Assembly (NCBI GenBank): GCA_045591985.1
Contig: JAZNTV010000032.1
Span: 1-25,848 of the forward strand
Length of the DNA stretch: 25,848 bases
Direction: 5' to 3'
Source of the DNA: SIG588 sp045591985
GTDB taxonomy: Bacteria; Bacillota; Clostridia; Oscillospirales; Acutalibacteraceae
A program made the position numbers and the translations under genes. The notes under the pieces were generated by a model that worked only from the letters and a program-made list of their open reading frames with translations, was not told the DNA's origin and did not search any database. This document shows, in pieces, positions 15,573-22,658 of this stretch; within the stretch, counting starts at the first letter, position 1; each line of letters opens with the position of its first letter.

Positions 15573-16187
15573 TTAATGAGATATATAGATCAACCTGCCG
15601 TCCCGACGGATCTTTCCGTCGGCGGCCAGGGTATCTAACGAACGGTAGAGACTGGTACGACCGATATCCAACATGCGTGAGAGTTCGCTCATGCCGTGGG
15701 GGAGGCGTACCAACCCGTTTTCGTCGCTGTGTTGGCGAAGATACACGAGTAAACGGTGTTCTGCATCGCCTGCCGTAAAAGCGGCGATGCGTCCGTTGAG
15801 AAAACGGATGCGGTCGGACAAAAAACCAATGTAATTCTCCGCTATGCGGAAATCACGCTTCATCCAATCATTCAGCAAGTTTTCATCGAAAAAGAGCAAC
15901 TCGGTTGCGGTGGCGGCGCGCACTTCGGTTACATAACGCGCCTCTTGCCCGTATAATGCGGCGGCGCCGAAAACAGCACCGATCCCCAGCCGGTTGAGTA
16001 CGGCGGCGTCCCGCAAGACCAATACCTCGCCACGCAATACCACACCGACAGCGCGGCGAAATCGTTCGGCGGAATATATGGTCGTCCCTTTTTCAAAGCG
16101 TTCGGGGGGCGGCGCCTCTGCAAGGAGACGGTCGCGCTCGTCGCTCGACAATCCGCGAAACAGAAACACATCGGGAAATGGGCGCAT
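15573..16187 (-). CDS. Crp/Fnr family transcriptional regulator
   Basis: A 204-residue regulator with an N-terminal cyclic-nucleotide-binding-like beta-barrel (about 5-120; RAVGVVLRGEVLVLRDAAVLNRLGIGAVFG), a dimerisation helix (about 122-145) and a C-terminal winged HTH (HGMSELSRMLDIGRTSLYRSLDTLAADGKI). It contains no cysteine, so it cannot hold an Fnr-type iron-sulfur cluster; the ligand is unknown. GAGGAG is eight bases upstream of the ATG at 16187, whereas the in-frame ATG at 16217 is not preceded by one. It is transcribed ahead of the lipoprotein-permease-ATPase operon with a 19-bp gap, so it probably senses or controls the transported compound. Confidence 0.85.
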   Translation of the reverse strand: MRPFPDVFLFRGLSSDERDRLLAEAPPPERFEKGTTIYSAERFRRAVGVVLRGEVLVLRDAAVLNRLGIGAVFGAAALYGQEARYVTEVRAATATELLFFDENLLNDWMKRDFRIAENYIGFLSDRIRFLNGRIAAFTAGDAEHRLLVYLRQHSDENGLVRLPHGMSELSRMLDIGRTSLYRSLDTLAADGKIRRDGRLIYISH

Positions 16188-16239
16188 ACACACGCTCCTC
16201 TCTGAAAAGTGTGCCAAATGGAACAGTTTTTATAGACTT

Positions 16240-16268
16240 ATGGTATCATATCTTCTTAAAAAATGCAA
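16240..16268 (-). promoter_or_regulatory. Promoter for the Crp regulator-ABC operon
   Basis: On the minus strand TTGCAT (16263-16268), a 17-bp spacer and TACCAT (16240-16245). The near-palindrome TATGGTATCATA at 16239-16250 covers the -10 and may be the regulator's own operator, although it is shorter than a usual Crp site. Confidence 0.5.
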
Positions 16269-16352
16269 GAGAAAAGCAGGGGAAAGGTCAAATATTACCG
16301 AAATATTCAAAAATGCACGAAAAGCCAACCTTCTTTTAGGTGGTTTTGACGG

Positions 16353-16381
16353 TTGTTTTTGCGGCGGATTTTTCCTATAAT
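16353..16381 (+). promoter_or_regulatory. Promoter candidate for the acyltransferase gene
   Basis: TTGTTT (16353-16358), a 17-bp spacer and a perfect TATAAT (16376-16381). A second perfect TATAAT at 16442-16447 lies 27 bp before the start codon but has no good -35. Confidence 0.5.
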
Positions 16382-16473
16382 TTATAATGACAAGATTTGG
16401 ATTACCTTTGGTATCACAAACAATACGAAACGAAGACCGTGTATAATGCTATGCATCGTAACGGGAGGATTGT

Positions 16474-17532
16474 ATGGAACAACGAAAATTGCGTCTCGCT
16501 TGCTATGACCGTATGCGCGTCTTGGCGATTGCCGCCATCGTTATCGGCAGTATCTCGGATCTTTTGGTGACGAGGGGGGCGGCGGCAGGACAGGCGCTGA
16601 AATTTGTTTGGCATCTGGCGAATCTTTTGTCGTCGCTTGTAAAACCGGCGGTGCCGCTTTTCTTGATGGCCGAAGGGGCACTGCTCTTGGAAAAGCCCGA
16701 ATCCGCTTCGCTGAAAGAGGTGTGGCGTCATCGCGTGTTACCGATGCTGTCCACGTTGGCGGTTTGGTCGGTCATTTTCCTGGTGGTACGCTATTTGTGG
16801 CAAGGATTGGTCGGAGAAAACGTAGTGCCTTTGAATGCATTGCTGTCGATTGTCAGCAAACCGGTATCGTCCCATTTATGGGTGCTGTATCTGTTGTTGG
16901 CGGTATACTTGCTGTTGCCGTTTTTGCGTTTGTTGGTGGAACATGCGCCGCGTAATCTCTTGCGTTTTGCGTTGGGGCTTTGGCTGTTCTACAGTTCGAT
17001 CATACCGGCGCTGTCGGCGCCGGGGGTATTGCCCGGGTTGGCGCTCGAATCCTATTCCACTGCCAACGTGTTGGGCGGGTATTTGGGGTATATATTGCTC
17101 GGTTGGATGCTTGCAACCACCGAATGGCGCACCAAATCGCTCTATATGGTCATCGCTTACGGCGTGCTTGGTTTGCTCACTGCTGTGGTAACTGCTCTTC
17201 TTACCAAAGGGGCGGGGACGGCCAACATGGTGATGTATCAAGGATTTATGCCGAACATGGTTGCTATGGCAGCCGCGGCGTTTATGGCGTGTCGTGAATT
17301 TAACCGTGAAACGGTATTTACCCCGTGGATCGGTCCGATGGCCTTGTTCTCGTTTGGTATGTATATCGTACACGGGTTGTATACTTTGTTGCTTCAGCCG
17401 CTTGTGTACGTTATCCCGGGGATCATCTCCATATTATTTGCTCCCGCTCTGGTCTGGCTTCTCTCACTGATTACGGTGGCATTTATGCGTCGTTCCGTGT
17501 TTGTGCGACGGGTGTTTTTGGGCGACTATTGA
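16474..17532 (+). CDS. Acyltransferase-3-like membrane protein, key His replaced
   Basis: A 352-residue protein with about ten membrane helices, with the layout of O-acyltransferases that acetylate cell-surface sugars (OafA/WecH group). The N-terminal motif is DRMRVLAIAAIVIGSISDLL. In functional members the Arg of the first helix is followed eleven residues later by a conserved His; here that position is Ser. The Arg itself is kept. GGGAGG precedes ATG 16474. The next gene begins about 20 bases after the stop. Either a diverged or non-catalytic member or one using another residue; the rest of the fold looks complete. Confidence 0.75.
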   Translation: MEQRKLRLACYDRMRVLAIAAIVIGSISDLLVTRGAAAGQALKFVWHLANLLSSLVKPAVPLFLMAEGALLLEKPESASLKEVWRHRVLPMLSTLAVWSVIFLVVRYLWQGLVGENVVPLNALLSIVSKPVSSHLWVLYLLLAVYLLLPFLRLLVEHAPRNLLRFALGLWLFYSSIIPALSAPGVLPGLALESYSTANVLGGYLGYILLGWMLATTEWRTKSLYMVIAYGVLGLLTAVVTALLTKGAGTANMVMYQGFMPNMVAMAAAAFMACREFNRETVFTPWIGPMALFSFGMYIVHGLYTLLLQPLVYVIPGIISILFAPALVWLLSLITVAFMRRSVFVRRVFLGDY

Positions 17533-17552
17533 TGATGAAAGGACAGATTGCG

Positions 17553-18020
17553 ATGAAACGGTGCATGGCACTCCTTTTGTGTGTATGGCTCTTGATGATG
17601 GGCGCGCTCGGTGTGTCGGCGGACAGTACGACTGCAACCGTCGGCGGCGACGTAACAGAGACCGAAATCATCACGCAAACCACCATCTACTACGAAGAGG
17701 TTCAGGTAGAAGTTGTGGAAAAGGTGCGGTCGCCGTATCCCCAAGGTAACGCACTGGCATGTATCCTCCTCGGCGGTTCGTTTCTTCTTTTGGCGATCGC
17801 CTTGTTGTGTGTATTTTTGTTTGCCTTCCCGCGTTGGGGATTGGTGGAATCGGCAGTAACGGAGGATGCTCCCGCGGTGCAGGACAGTGCCCCGGAAGAG
17901 GGGGCGCAAGTGCCGACGGAAGGGGAGACGGCCACTCCGACGGAAGAGAGTACGGTTGCTCCGGCGCAAGAGTCGGAGGCGACACCGTCCGATTACGTGT
18001 CGTTGGAAGATTTGTTTTAA
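17553..18020 (+). CDS. Hypothetical membrane-anchored protein with acidic tail
   Basis: A 155-residue protein: N-terminal signal sequence (MKRCMALLLCVWLLMMGALGVSA, cut probably after ALGVSA), then a short Thr/Glu-rich external segment with paired tyrosines (TTIYYEEVQVEVVEKV). A central membrane helix follows (about 66-87), then an acidic Pro/Thr/Glu-rich tail (about 95-155) ending in YVSLEDLF. No family recognised. ATG at 17553 is chosen because AAAGGA (17537-17542) is ten bases upstream; an ATG at 17532 overlaps the acyltransferase stop. Same transcript as the acyltransferase, ended by the hairpin at 18034. Confidence 0.65.
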   Translation: MKRCMALLLCVWLLMMGALGVSADSTTATVGGDVTETEIITQTTIYYEEVQVEVVEKVRSPYPQGNALACILLGGSFLLLAIALLCVFLFAFPRWGLVESAVTEDAPAVQDSAPEEGAQVPTEGETATPTEESTVAPAQESEATPSDYVSLEDLF

Positions 18021-18033
18021 ACCAATATGAATA

Positions 18034-18065
18034 CGGGAACTGTATGTTGCAGTTCCCGTTTTTTA
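18034..18065 (+). terminator. Rho-independent terminator
   Basis: ACGGGAACTG (18034-18043) and CAGTTCCCGT (18051-18060), loop of seven bases, followed by a T-run that includes the last base of the stem. It separates the acidic-tail gene from folC, whose ribosome binding site lies directly behind. Confidence 0.88.
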
Positions 18066-18081
18066 ACAGAAGGGATATCTT

Positions 18082-19383
18082 ATGACGTACGAAGAAGCGT
18101 TGCACTATTGTGAAGTGTTGCGGGGGAGTGGGATTCGGCTCGGTCTCGATCGCTTGCGTAAAGCGCTTGCCAAAGCGGGTGATCCGCAACGCCGTTTGCG
18201 TGTGATACACGTGGCGGGCACCAACGGCAAAGGGTCGATTGCACGAATGATTCAGTGCATATTAACGGCGGCAGGTTTTCGCGTGGGATCCTATTCGTCT
18301 CCGGCAGTGACCGGTGTTTGCGACACCATTACGTTGGATGGGCAAGGCATCACACCGGCGCGTTTTGCTGCGCTGATCACACAGTGGGCGGCCATACAAA
18401 GCACACTGGATGAGGCGGAGAGGCTGACGGAATTTGAATTGATCACAGCGGCGGCTTTCACCTGTTTTGCACAAGAGCGCGTGGATATCTGCGTGTTGGA
18501 GTGCGGTATGGGCGGGCGCGAAGATGCTACGAATGTGTGTCCGCCGCCGTTGGCGGCAGTGTTCGCCCCGATCGCCGATGATCATACTGCCTTCTTAGGG
18601 AATACCGTCGAGGAGATCGCTCGTCAGAAAAGCGGAATCATCAAAGCGCCGTGTGCGGTAGTGACTTCACCGGCACAATCCACCGACGCACTGGCCGTAC
18701 TGTATGAAGCGGCTGCCGAACAAGGACTTACCGTCCATATGCCGAGCAAAACGGCGGCTTCGTTGTTGCCAGCCCGTGTGGGCGAAACGCGCTTTTTGTT
18801 GAACGGTGTAGACTATACCTTGCCGCTCGGTGGTGACTTTCAAGTGGGAAACGCTCTGACCGCACTCGAAGTTGTGCGGGTACTTGCCGCTTGCGGCTTT
18901 TCTGTCGAAGAGGAAGCGGCACGCAACGGACTCTCACAGGCAACGTTGCCGTGTCGTCAAGAGGTGGTCTGCCGCACGCCGCTTATTGTGCTGGATGGAG
19001 CACATAACCCGCACGGCGTCACGGAAACCGTATCGTTGTTGCAACGTATAGCGGATGAGTACGGTGTCAGACCCACATTGTTGTACGGTATGTTGTGCGA
19101 TAAAGATACGGCTGCTTGCGCAACGCTGTTGGCGTCGTCGGCGGCGCGGGTGGTGTGTTGTACGCCACCGTCCGAGCGGGCGCTTGCGGCCGACGATCTG
19201 GCGGCGCAATTTGTTGAAGCGGGCGTGTGTGAGGTGTATACCGCGTCGTCCCCGGAGGCGGCGTGGGAATCGGCACGCGCACTCGCAGGAGAAACGCCTT
19301 TGTTTGTGGGGGGTTCGTTCTATACCGCCGCCGCGATTCGTCCGTTTGCGTGTGCCTTCGCCGCAAATACCAAAAACAAATAA
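18082..19383 (+). CDS. folC: Folylpolyglutamate/dihydrofolate synthase
   Basis: A 433-residue Mur-ligase-type enzyme that adds glutamate to folates (and, in bifunctional forms, to dihydropteroate), making them retained and active one-carbon carriers. Visible motifs are the ATP loop VIHVAGTNGKGSI (about 42-53), SSPAVTGVCDTITLDG, LECGMGGREDATNV (about 139-152), the KSGIIK segment with its carbamylated lysine region and VLDGAHNPHG (about 302-311). Length is normal. The ATG at 18082 has AAGGGA about eight bases upstream. Often near spore or division genes in clostridia, here directly ahead of spoIIA; the function in between is not linked. Confidence 0.94.
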   Translation: MTYEEALHYCEVLRGSGIRLGLDRLRKALAKAGDPQRRLRVIHVAGTNGKGSIARMIQCILTAAGFRVGSYSSPAVTGVCDTITLDGQGITPARFAALITQWAAIQSTLDEAERLTEFELITAAAFTCFAQERVDICVLECGMGGREDATNVCPPPLAAVFAPIADDHTAFLGNTVEEIARQKSGIIKAPCAVVTSPAQSTDALAVLYEAAAEQGLTVHMPSKTAASLLPARVGETRFLLNGVDYTLPLGGDFQVGNALTALEVVRVLAACGFSVEEEAARNGLSQATLPCRQEVVCRTPLIVLDGAHNPHGVTETVSLLQRIADEYGVRPTLLYGMLCDKDTAACATLLASSAARVVCCTPPSERALAADDLAAQFVEAGVCEVYTASSPEAAWESARALAGETPLFVGGSFYTAAAIRPFACAFAANTKNK

Positions 19384-19419
19384 GCAATCGACAGCGCACT
19401 TCGCGTGTCTTTGCAACCC

Positions 19420-19452
19420 AAAACCTCTATTCTTGTGGATAGAGGTTTTTTT
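19420..19452 (+). terminator. Rho-independent terminator between folC and spoIIAA
   Basis: AAAACCTCTAT (19420-19430) and ATAGAGGTTTT (19439-19449) with an eight-base loop and a T-run of seven. The spoIIAA ribosome binding site follows within six bases, so the sporulation operon either starts inside the hairpin area or depends on read-through; I could not find a clear sigma-H promoter here. Confidence 0.85.
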
Positions 19453-19471
19453 ATGTGAAAGGACGAGGAAT

Positions 19472-19801
19472 ATGGCAGTACAGCTGGAAAGTCGAGAGCG
19501 CGAACTGGTGGCACGGCTGTCGGGCGAACTGGATCACCACACGGCAGGTGAACTGCGCGAGCAGATCGATGCCGCAGTCGAACGGTTACATCCGTCGTGC
19601 TTGCGTATGGATTTTCATGACGTGACGTTTATGGACAGTTCGGGTGTCGGACTGGTGATGGGGCGCTATCGATTGGTACGCCTTACGGGCGGCACGTTAC
19701 TGGTTTGCGGTGCGAGCGAACGTGTGCGACAGATGATGCGCATGGCGGGATTGGATTCGCTGGACATTTGGGGGAAGGGGGGGAGAACAATATGCGAGTA
19801 A
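19472..19801 (+). CDS. spoIIAA: Anti-sigma F factor antagonist SpoIIAA
   Basis: A 109-residue STAS-domain protein. After dephosphorylation by SpoIIE in the forespore it binds SpoIIAB and frees sigma F. The phosphorylation site lies in FMDSSGVGLVMGRY with the conserved Ser at about residue 57. AAAGGA (19458-19463) is eight bases upstream of ATG 19472. The last ten bases overlap the spoIIAB start, so the two are translationally coupled. Confidence 0.93.
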   Translation: MAVQLESRERELVARLSGELDHHTAGELREQIDAAVERLHPSCLRMDFHDVTFMDSSGVGLVMGRYRLVRLTGGTLLVCGASERVRQMMRMAGLDSLDIWGKGGRTICE

Positions 19802-20235
19802 AAGCGAAAAATGAGATCAAATTGATTTTGCCGGGCATTTCGGCGAACGAGAGTTTGGCGCGCTCGGTGGTGGCGGCGTTTGTGGCACAAATGGATCCGC
19901 GAGTGGACGAGCTTGTGGATATCCGCACGGCGGTTTCCGAAGCGGTTACCAATTGTATTGTGCATGCCTACGCCGGAAAGGTGGGAGAGATCATTCTTGC
20001 GGCACGTATCTATGCAAACGGGCGGGTGGTCATACGTATACAAGATCGCGGTTGCGGTATTCCCGATGTGGATAAGGCGCGCGAACCGCTGTTTACCACC
20101 GGCGGTGAAGAACGCTCGGGATTGGGTTTTTCGGTGATGGAAAGTTTGTGTGACAAGGTTACGGTACGTTCCAAAGAGGGGAGCGGCACGGTGGTCACGC
20201 TGGAAAAATACATACGCAAAGGTGACGTGTCGTGA
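19792..20235 (+). CDS. spoIIAB: Anti-sigma F factor / serine kinase SpoIIAB
   Basis: A 147-residue GHKL-type kinase that holds sigma F inactive and phosphorylates SpoIIAA. The N box is VSEAVTNCIVHAY with its magnesium-binding Asn, the G1 box is QDRGCGIPDV, and the G2 part is ERSGLGFSVMESL. The start at 19792 overlaps spoIIAA, with a GGGGGGAGAA stretch in front of it. The stop (20233-20235) overlaps the sigF start GTG by GTGA. Confidence 0.94.
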   Translation: MRVKAKNEIKLILPGISANESLARSVVAAFVAQMDPRVDELVDIRTAVSEAVTNCIVHAYAGKVGEIILAARIYANGRVVIRIQDRGCGIPDVDKAREPLFTTGGEERSGLGFSVMESLCDKVTVRSKEGSGTVVTLEKYIRKGDVS

Positions 20236-20894
20236 CCGATCGTGATCAAACCGTTTGCGACAATATGGGGCTGGTGCACGCATGTGCGCGCCGCTTTATC
20301 GGACGCGGTGTGGAATATGAAGATCTGGTGCAGGCGGGATGTGTGGGCCTGGTTAAAGCGGTGGACGGATTCGAAGAAGAACGAGGGTTGCGTTTATCCA
20401 CCTATGCCGTCCCTGTGATTTTGGGCGAAATACGCCGCCTGTTCCGCGATGGCGGTGCGGTAAAAGTGGGGCGTACGCTCAAAGAACTATCTGTCCGCGC
20501 AGTACGCGAACGAGATCGATTTGCGGCGGAAAACGGACGTGAACCGCAAATAGGCGAACTGGCTGCGCGACTGGGAGTAGAAACAGCACAGGCGGCGCAG
20601 GCACTGGGCGCATCGTTGCCGCCGCTGTCGTTGACACGCTGGGAAGACGACAGTGACGAAGGTGACCAGATCGATCTGCCTGTGGCACCGCCCGAAGAGC
20701 AGATCACCGATCGTCTGGCATTGCAACAGGTGTTGTCGGAGCTGGATGAGCGTGATCGCCATTTGATCGAATGGAGGTATATACGCCGCCGTACACAGCA
20801 GGTAACTGCCGAAGCATTGGGGATGACACAAGTGCAAGTATCCCGCCGCGAGCGGGTGATTCTTAAGGAATTGCGCCGTAAATTAACAGGGTAA
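20232..20894 (+). CDS. sigF: Forespore-specific RNA polymerase sigma factor SigF
   Basis: A 220-residue sigma-70-family protein, active in the forespore after asymmetric division. Region 2 is YEDLVQAGCVGLVKAVDGF and LSTYAVPVILGEIRRLFRDGG (about 30-78), close to SigF; region 3 follows (KELSVRAVRERDRF); region 4 near the C-terminus (DRHLIEWRYIRRRTQQVTAEALG, then VQVSRRERVILKEL). The GTG start at 20232 overlaps the spoIIAB stop by four bases. Its partner regulators precede it, which makes the assignment firm and marks the organism as a spore-former. Some region-3 residues differ from Bacillus, as is usual in clostridia. Confidence 0.95.
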   Translation: MTDRDQTVCDNMGLVHACARRFIGRGVEYEDLVQAGCVGLVKAVDGFEEERGLRLSTYAVPVILGEIRRLFRDGGAVKVGRTLKELSVRAVRERDRFAAENGREPQIGELAARLGVETAQAAQALGASLPPLSLTRWEDDSDEGDQIDLPVAPPEEQITDRLALQQVLSELDERDRHLIEWRYIRRRTQQVTAEALGMTQVQVSRRERVILKELRRKLTG

Positions 20895-20895
20895 G

Positions 20896-20921
20896 ATATT
20901 TTCAAAAAGGGAAATATTTTT
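20896..20921 (+). terminator. Possible AT-rich terminator after sigF
   Basis: ATATTTTC (20896-20903) pairs with GGAAATAT (20910-20917) with one wobble over a six-base loop, followed by TTTT. It lies just past the sigF stop and before the tRNA promoter. Confidence 0.4.
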
Positions 20922-20932
20922 CAAAAAACCTC

Positions 20933-20961
20933 TTGACATTTCGTTTTCCGTTCGCTATAAT
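20933..20961 (+). promoter_or_regulatory. Full-consensus promoter of tRNA-Leu
   Basis: TTGACA (20933-20938), a 17-bp spacer and TATAAT (20956-20961). This is a perfect sigma-A promoter, with the tRNA starting 33 bp downstream. Confidence 0.9.
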
Positions 20962-20993
20962 ATCTCTTGTCGCCGCAGTAGCGGCAGCAATAT

Positions 20994-21080
20994 GCGGATA
21001 TGGCGGAATTGGCAGACGCGTTAGATTCAGGTTCTAATCGGGGCAACTCGGTGGAGGTTCAAGTCCTCTTATCCGCACCA
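20994..21080 (+). tRNA. tRNA-Leu (anticodon CAG)
   Basis: The 87-base gene includes an encoded CCA. The acceptor arms are GCGGATA (20994-21000) and TATCCGC (21070-21076), with discriminator A. The D-arm region is GGCGGAATTGGCAGACGC. The anticodon stem is TTAGA/TCTAA around TTCAGGT, giving CAG at 21028-21030. A long variable arm (CGGGGCAACTCG) and the T arm GAGGTTCAAGTCCTC are in place. The variable arm is the hallmark of a class II tRNA. Read CUG codons. Its 3' end is the natural suspected integration site for the island that follows. Confidence 0.95.
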
Positions 21081-21087
21081 AAGCATT

Positions 21088-21135
21088 CAAACCCGAACCT
21101 TTTACCAATCGGTGAAACGTTCGGGTTTGTTGTTT
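21088..21135 (+). terminator. tRNA-Leu terminator
   Basis: CAAACCCGAAC (21088-21098) pairs with 21119-21129, and inside it TTTTACC and GGTGAAA form a further seven pairs around AATC. The tail is TTGTTTATTT. Confidence 0.75.
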
Positions 21136-21158
21136 ATTTACGTGAAGGCAAATAGTTC

Positions 21159-21186
21159 TGTAGCGGTACAGTATTGTACCGCTACA
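21159..21186. repeat. Perfect 12-bp inverted repeat at the island edge
   Basis: TGTAGCGGTACA (21159-21170) and its complement at 21175-21186 around GTAT. There is no T-run, so an operator or a recombination-related site fits better than a terminator. It lies between the tRNA-Leu terminator and the first island gene. Confidence 0.55.
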
Positions 21187-21215
21187 CGTTTATTGGCTCT
21201 TTCATTTGTAAAATA

Positions 21216-21244
21216 TTGAAAAATGTGTCGATTTATGTTATAAC
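21216..21244 (+). promoter_or_regulatory. Promoter of the membrane protein-GAF operon
   Basis: TTGAAA (21216-21221), a 17-bp spacer and TATAAC (21239-21244), 37 bp ahead of the start codon. Confidence 0.6.
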
Positions 21245-21281
21245 TAAAATAAAAGTTGTTTCATTTTAAAGGTGGCATATT

Positions 21282-21743
21282 ATGAGTGAACATAAACGTA
21301 GCAGAGGTTTTGTTTTCGAAGGTGAAGCGCTAGAAAACTATAAAGATTTTCGTGATCGGTGGATAATGCTAACAATTATCAGCAGCGCCTTGCCGCTTCT
21401 TTTAACTTGCATCATCAGTTGGTATTTCGGGAAATTACAACTTATCGAACTTTTTGGACAAGGAGAGATTATATTATCATTATTTTCTCTTACTGTGCCG
21501 TTGATGTTTGATTTGTTTGAAATCAAACGAAAAAAAGACATTAAATTAACCAAAGCATTTGCGATGTGCGTTTTTCTTGTTGCACTGCAATTGGTTTTTT
21601 ACTGTTTAATCAGAATCGATGTATCGGAGCAACACATTGCAAAAGGTTTTTGGACTTCAATACCTTTTGTGTTTGCATCATGGTTCTGTTGCATATACTC
21701 AATAAAAGCAATCTCAAAACACTCTGAAGAAAAGGAGGCATGA
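21282..21743 (+). CDS. Hypothetical four-helix membrane protein
   Basis: A 153-residue integral membrane protein with four predicted helices (about 28-48, 58-76, 88-108 and 124-143). It has a charged cytoplasmic N-terminus (KRSRGFVFEGEALENYKDFRDR), a basic loop (EIKRKKDIKLTK) and a short charged C-terminus. I recognise no family. AAAGGTGG gives a good ribosome binding site for the ATG. The composition is clearly AT-richer than the core genes. Its stop overlaps the ribosome binding site/ATG region of the GAF gene (TGA within GGCATGAAA), so the two are one unit, likely acting together at the membrane. Confidence 0.72.
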   Translation: MSEHKRSRGFVFEGEALENYKDFRDRWIMLTIISSALPLLLTCIISWYFGKLQLIELFGQGEIILSLFSLTVPLMFDLFEIKRKKDIKLTKAFAMCVFLVALQLVFYCLIRIDVSEQHIAKGFWTSIPFVFASWFCCIYSIKAISKHSEEKEA

Positions 21744-21745
21744 AA

Positions 21746-22435
21746 ATGGATAAGATTGATTTATTAACGATACTTATTTCAATTATTAGTTTGATTGTCC
21801 CCTTATTAGGAACGATTCACTCATTTTACAAGAGTAAAGATGAATATATCAAACTCAAACTTGAAAAAAAGCAGTTACGAGAAAGCATAAGATTCATCAA
21901 TAACAATTCAGCGCCGTCAATAAGCGATGTTGATATTAATTATCTAACAAAAGACGATCATAAAATGACATTATACTGGTATTGCTATTCTATAGCGGAT
22001 AAGCTCACTGAGCTCTATCCAAAATGTCATTTTAGCATCTCAATAAAACTTGTTTCAAAAGATACCGTATCAACAGTTCTAACTACAGGTGACGAGTTAT
22101 TTATAGACAATAGTGTTCAACAAGTTAAAGACAACACTGAATATGAAGCGATTTTAAAAAATGGTTTTGATTATTTCTTTGTTACCGACCTACATACATT
22201 TGACGAAAAGAAGCAAAGATACATTACAAGCGATCCAGAATGGAGATATAAATATAATACATCAATCGTCTTTCCTATAAAATCCACAAATAATGAAGAA
22301 GATAAAATTATCGGATTTATATGTATTAATTCACCTCAAACATTACGGAAAAAGAAAAAGAACAATTTAATTATCAAACTTATTGAAGGTACGAGTAGCA
22401 ATATTGCAAAAATTCTTCCCAATTGCCAAAATTAG
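21746..22435 (+). CDS. Membrane-anchored GAF-like sensor protein
   Basis: A 229-residue protein with a single N-terminal helix (about 5-27), a charged coiled stretch (KLKLEKKQLRESIRF, about 36-50) and a GAF-like domain over about 75-225. The domain markers are the NTEYEAILKNGFDYFFVTDL and YKYNTSIVFPIKS strands with the closing IIGFICINS, the usual VP-x-x-GF-x-x-D-like end of GAF. GAF domains bind small molecules; the ligand is unknown. The start is ATG 21746: the ribosome binding site AAAGGAGG is only one base from the ATG at 21740 but seven from this one. Gene pair of unknown role in a mobile island; defence or signalling is an open guess. Confidence 0.7.
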   Translation: MDKIDLLTILISIISLIVPLLGTIHSFYKSKDEYIKLKLEKKQLRESIRFINNNSAPSISDVDINYLTKDDHKMTLYWYCYSIADKLTELYPKCHFSISIKLVSKDTVSTVLTTGDELFIDNSVQQVKDNTEYEAILKNGFDYFFVTDLHTFDEKKQRYITSDPEWRYKYNTSIVFPIKSTNNEEDKIIGFICINSPQTLRKKKKNNLIIKLIEGTSSNIAKILPNCQN

Positions 22436-22438
22436 TAA

Positions 22439-22482
22439 CAATAAACATCGGTACGGGCTTTTGCTCGTACCGATGTTTATTG
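22439..22482. terminator. 20-bp-stem hairpin, bidirectional terminator
   Basis: CAATAAACATCGGTACG (22439-22455) is fully complementary to 22466-22482, and three inner pairs (one wobble) extend it to a TTTT loop. It lies between the convergent GAF gene and the small minus-strand gene and is the likely end of both. Confidence 0.85.
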
Positions 22483-22487
22483 GTTAT

Positions 22488-22643
22488 CTATTTGGACTGT
22501 TCCTTTTTCCACCGTTCAAATTCTTGTCTGCCTTCTTCGGATTCAAAGAAGTCTAATATGTCCGGTAGGAAGCATTTTGCCAATGCTTCAATTTCATCTT
22601 CAGGTATGTGGAATTTGAGAATAATTTTAACCTCTTTACCCAA
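22488..22643 (-). CDS. Small acidic protein, TTG start, downstream of the integrase
   Basis: This 51-residue frame begins with TTG at 22641-22643 and would read MGKEVKIILKFHIPEDEIEA at its start. It is too short to appear among larger open frames. The reason to accept it is AAAGGAGG six bases upstream and a charged composition with Trp near the end (EFERWKKEQ). It lies 15 bp past the integrase stop on the same strand, so it shares its transcript. Similar little proteins are common companions of integrases in clostridial elements; no function is known. Confidence 0.7.
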   Translation of the reverse strand: MGKEVKIILKFHIPEDEIEALAKCFLPDILDFFESEEGRQEFERWKKEQSK

Positions 22644-22658
22644 TTATCTCCTCCTTTC

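Noticed and set aside
15573..16187. Fnr-type oxygen sensor
   Set aside because: No cysteine in the protein, so no iron-sulfur cluster.
19384..19471. Sigma-H promoter for the spoIIA operon
   Set aside because: An AGG-T-rich stretch at 19443 and GAAT at 19468 looked similar, but the implied RNA start would fall inside the gene.
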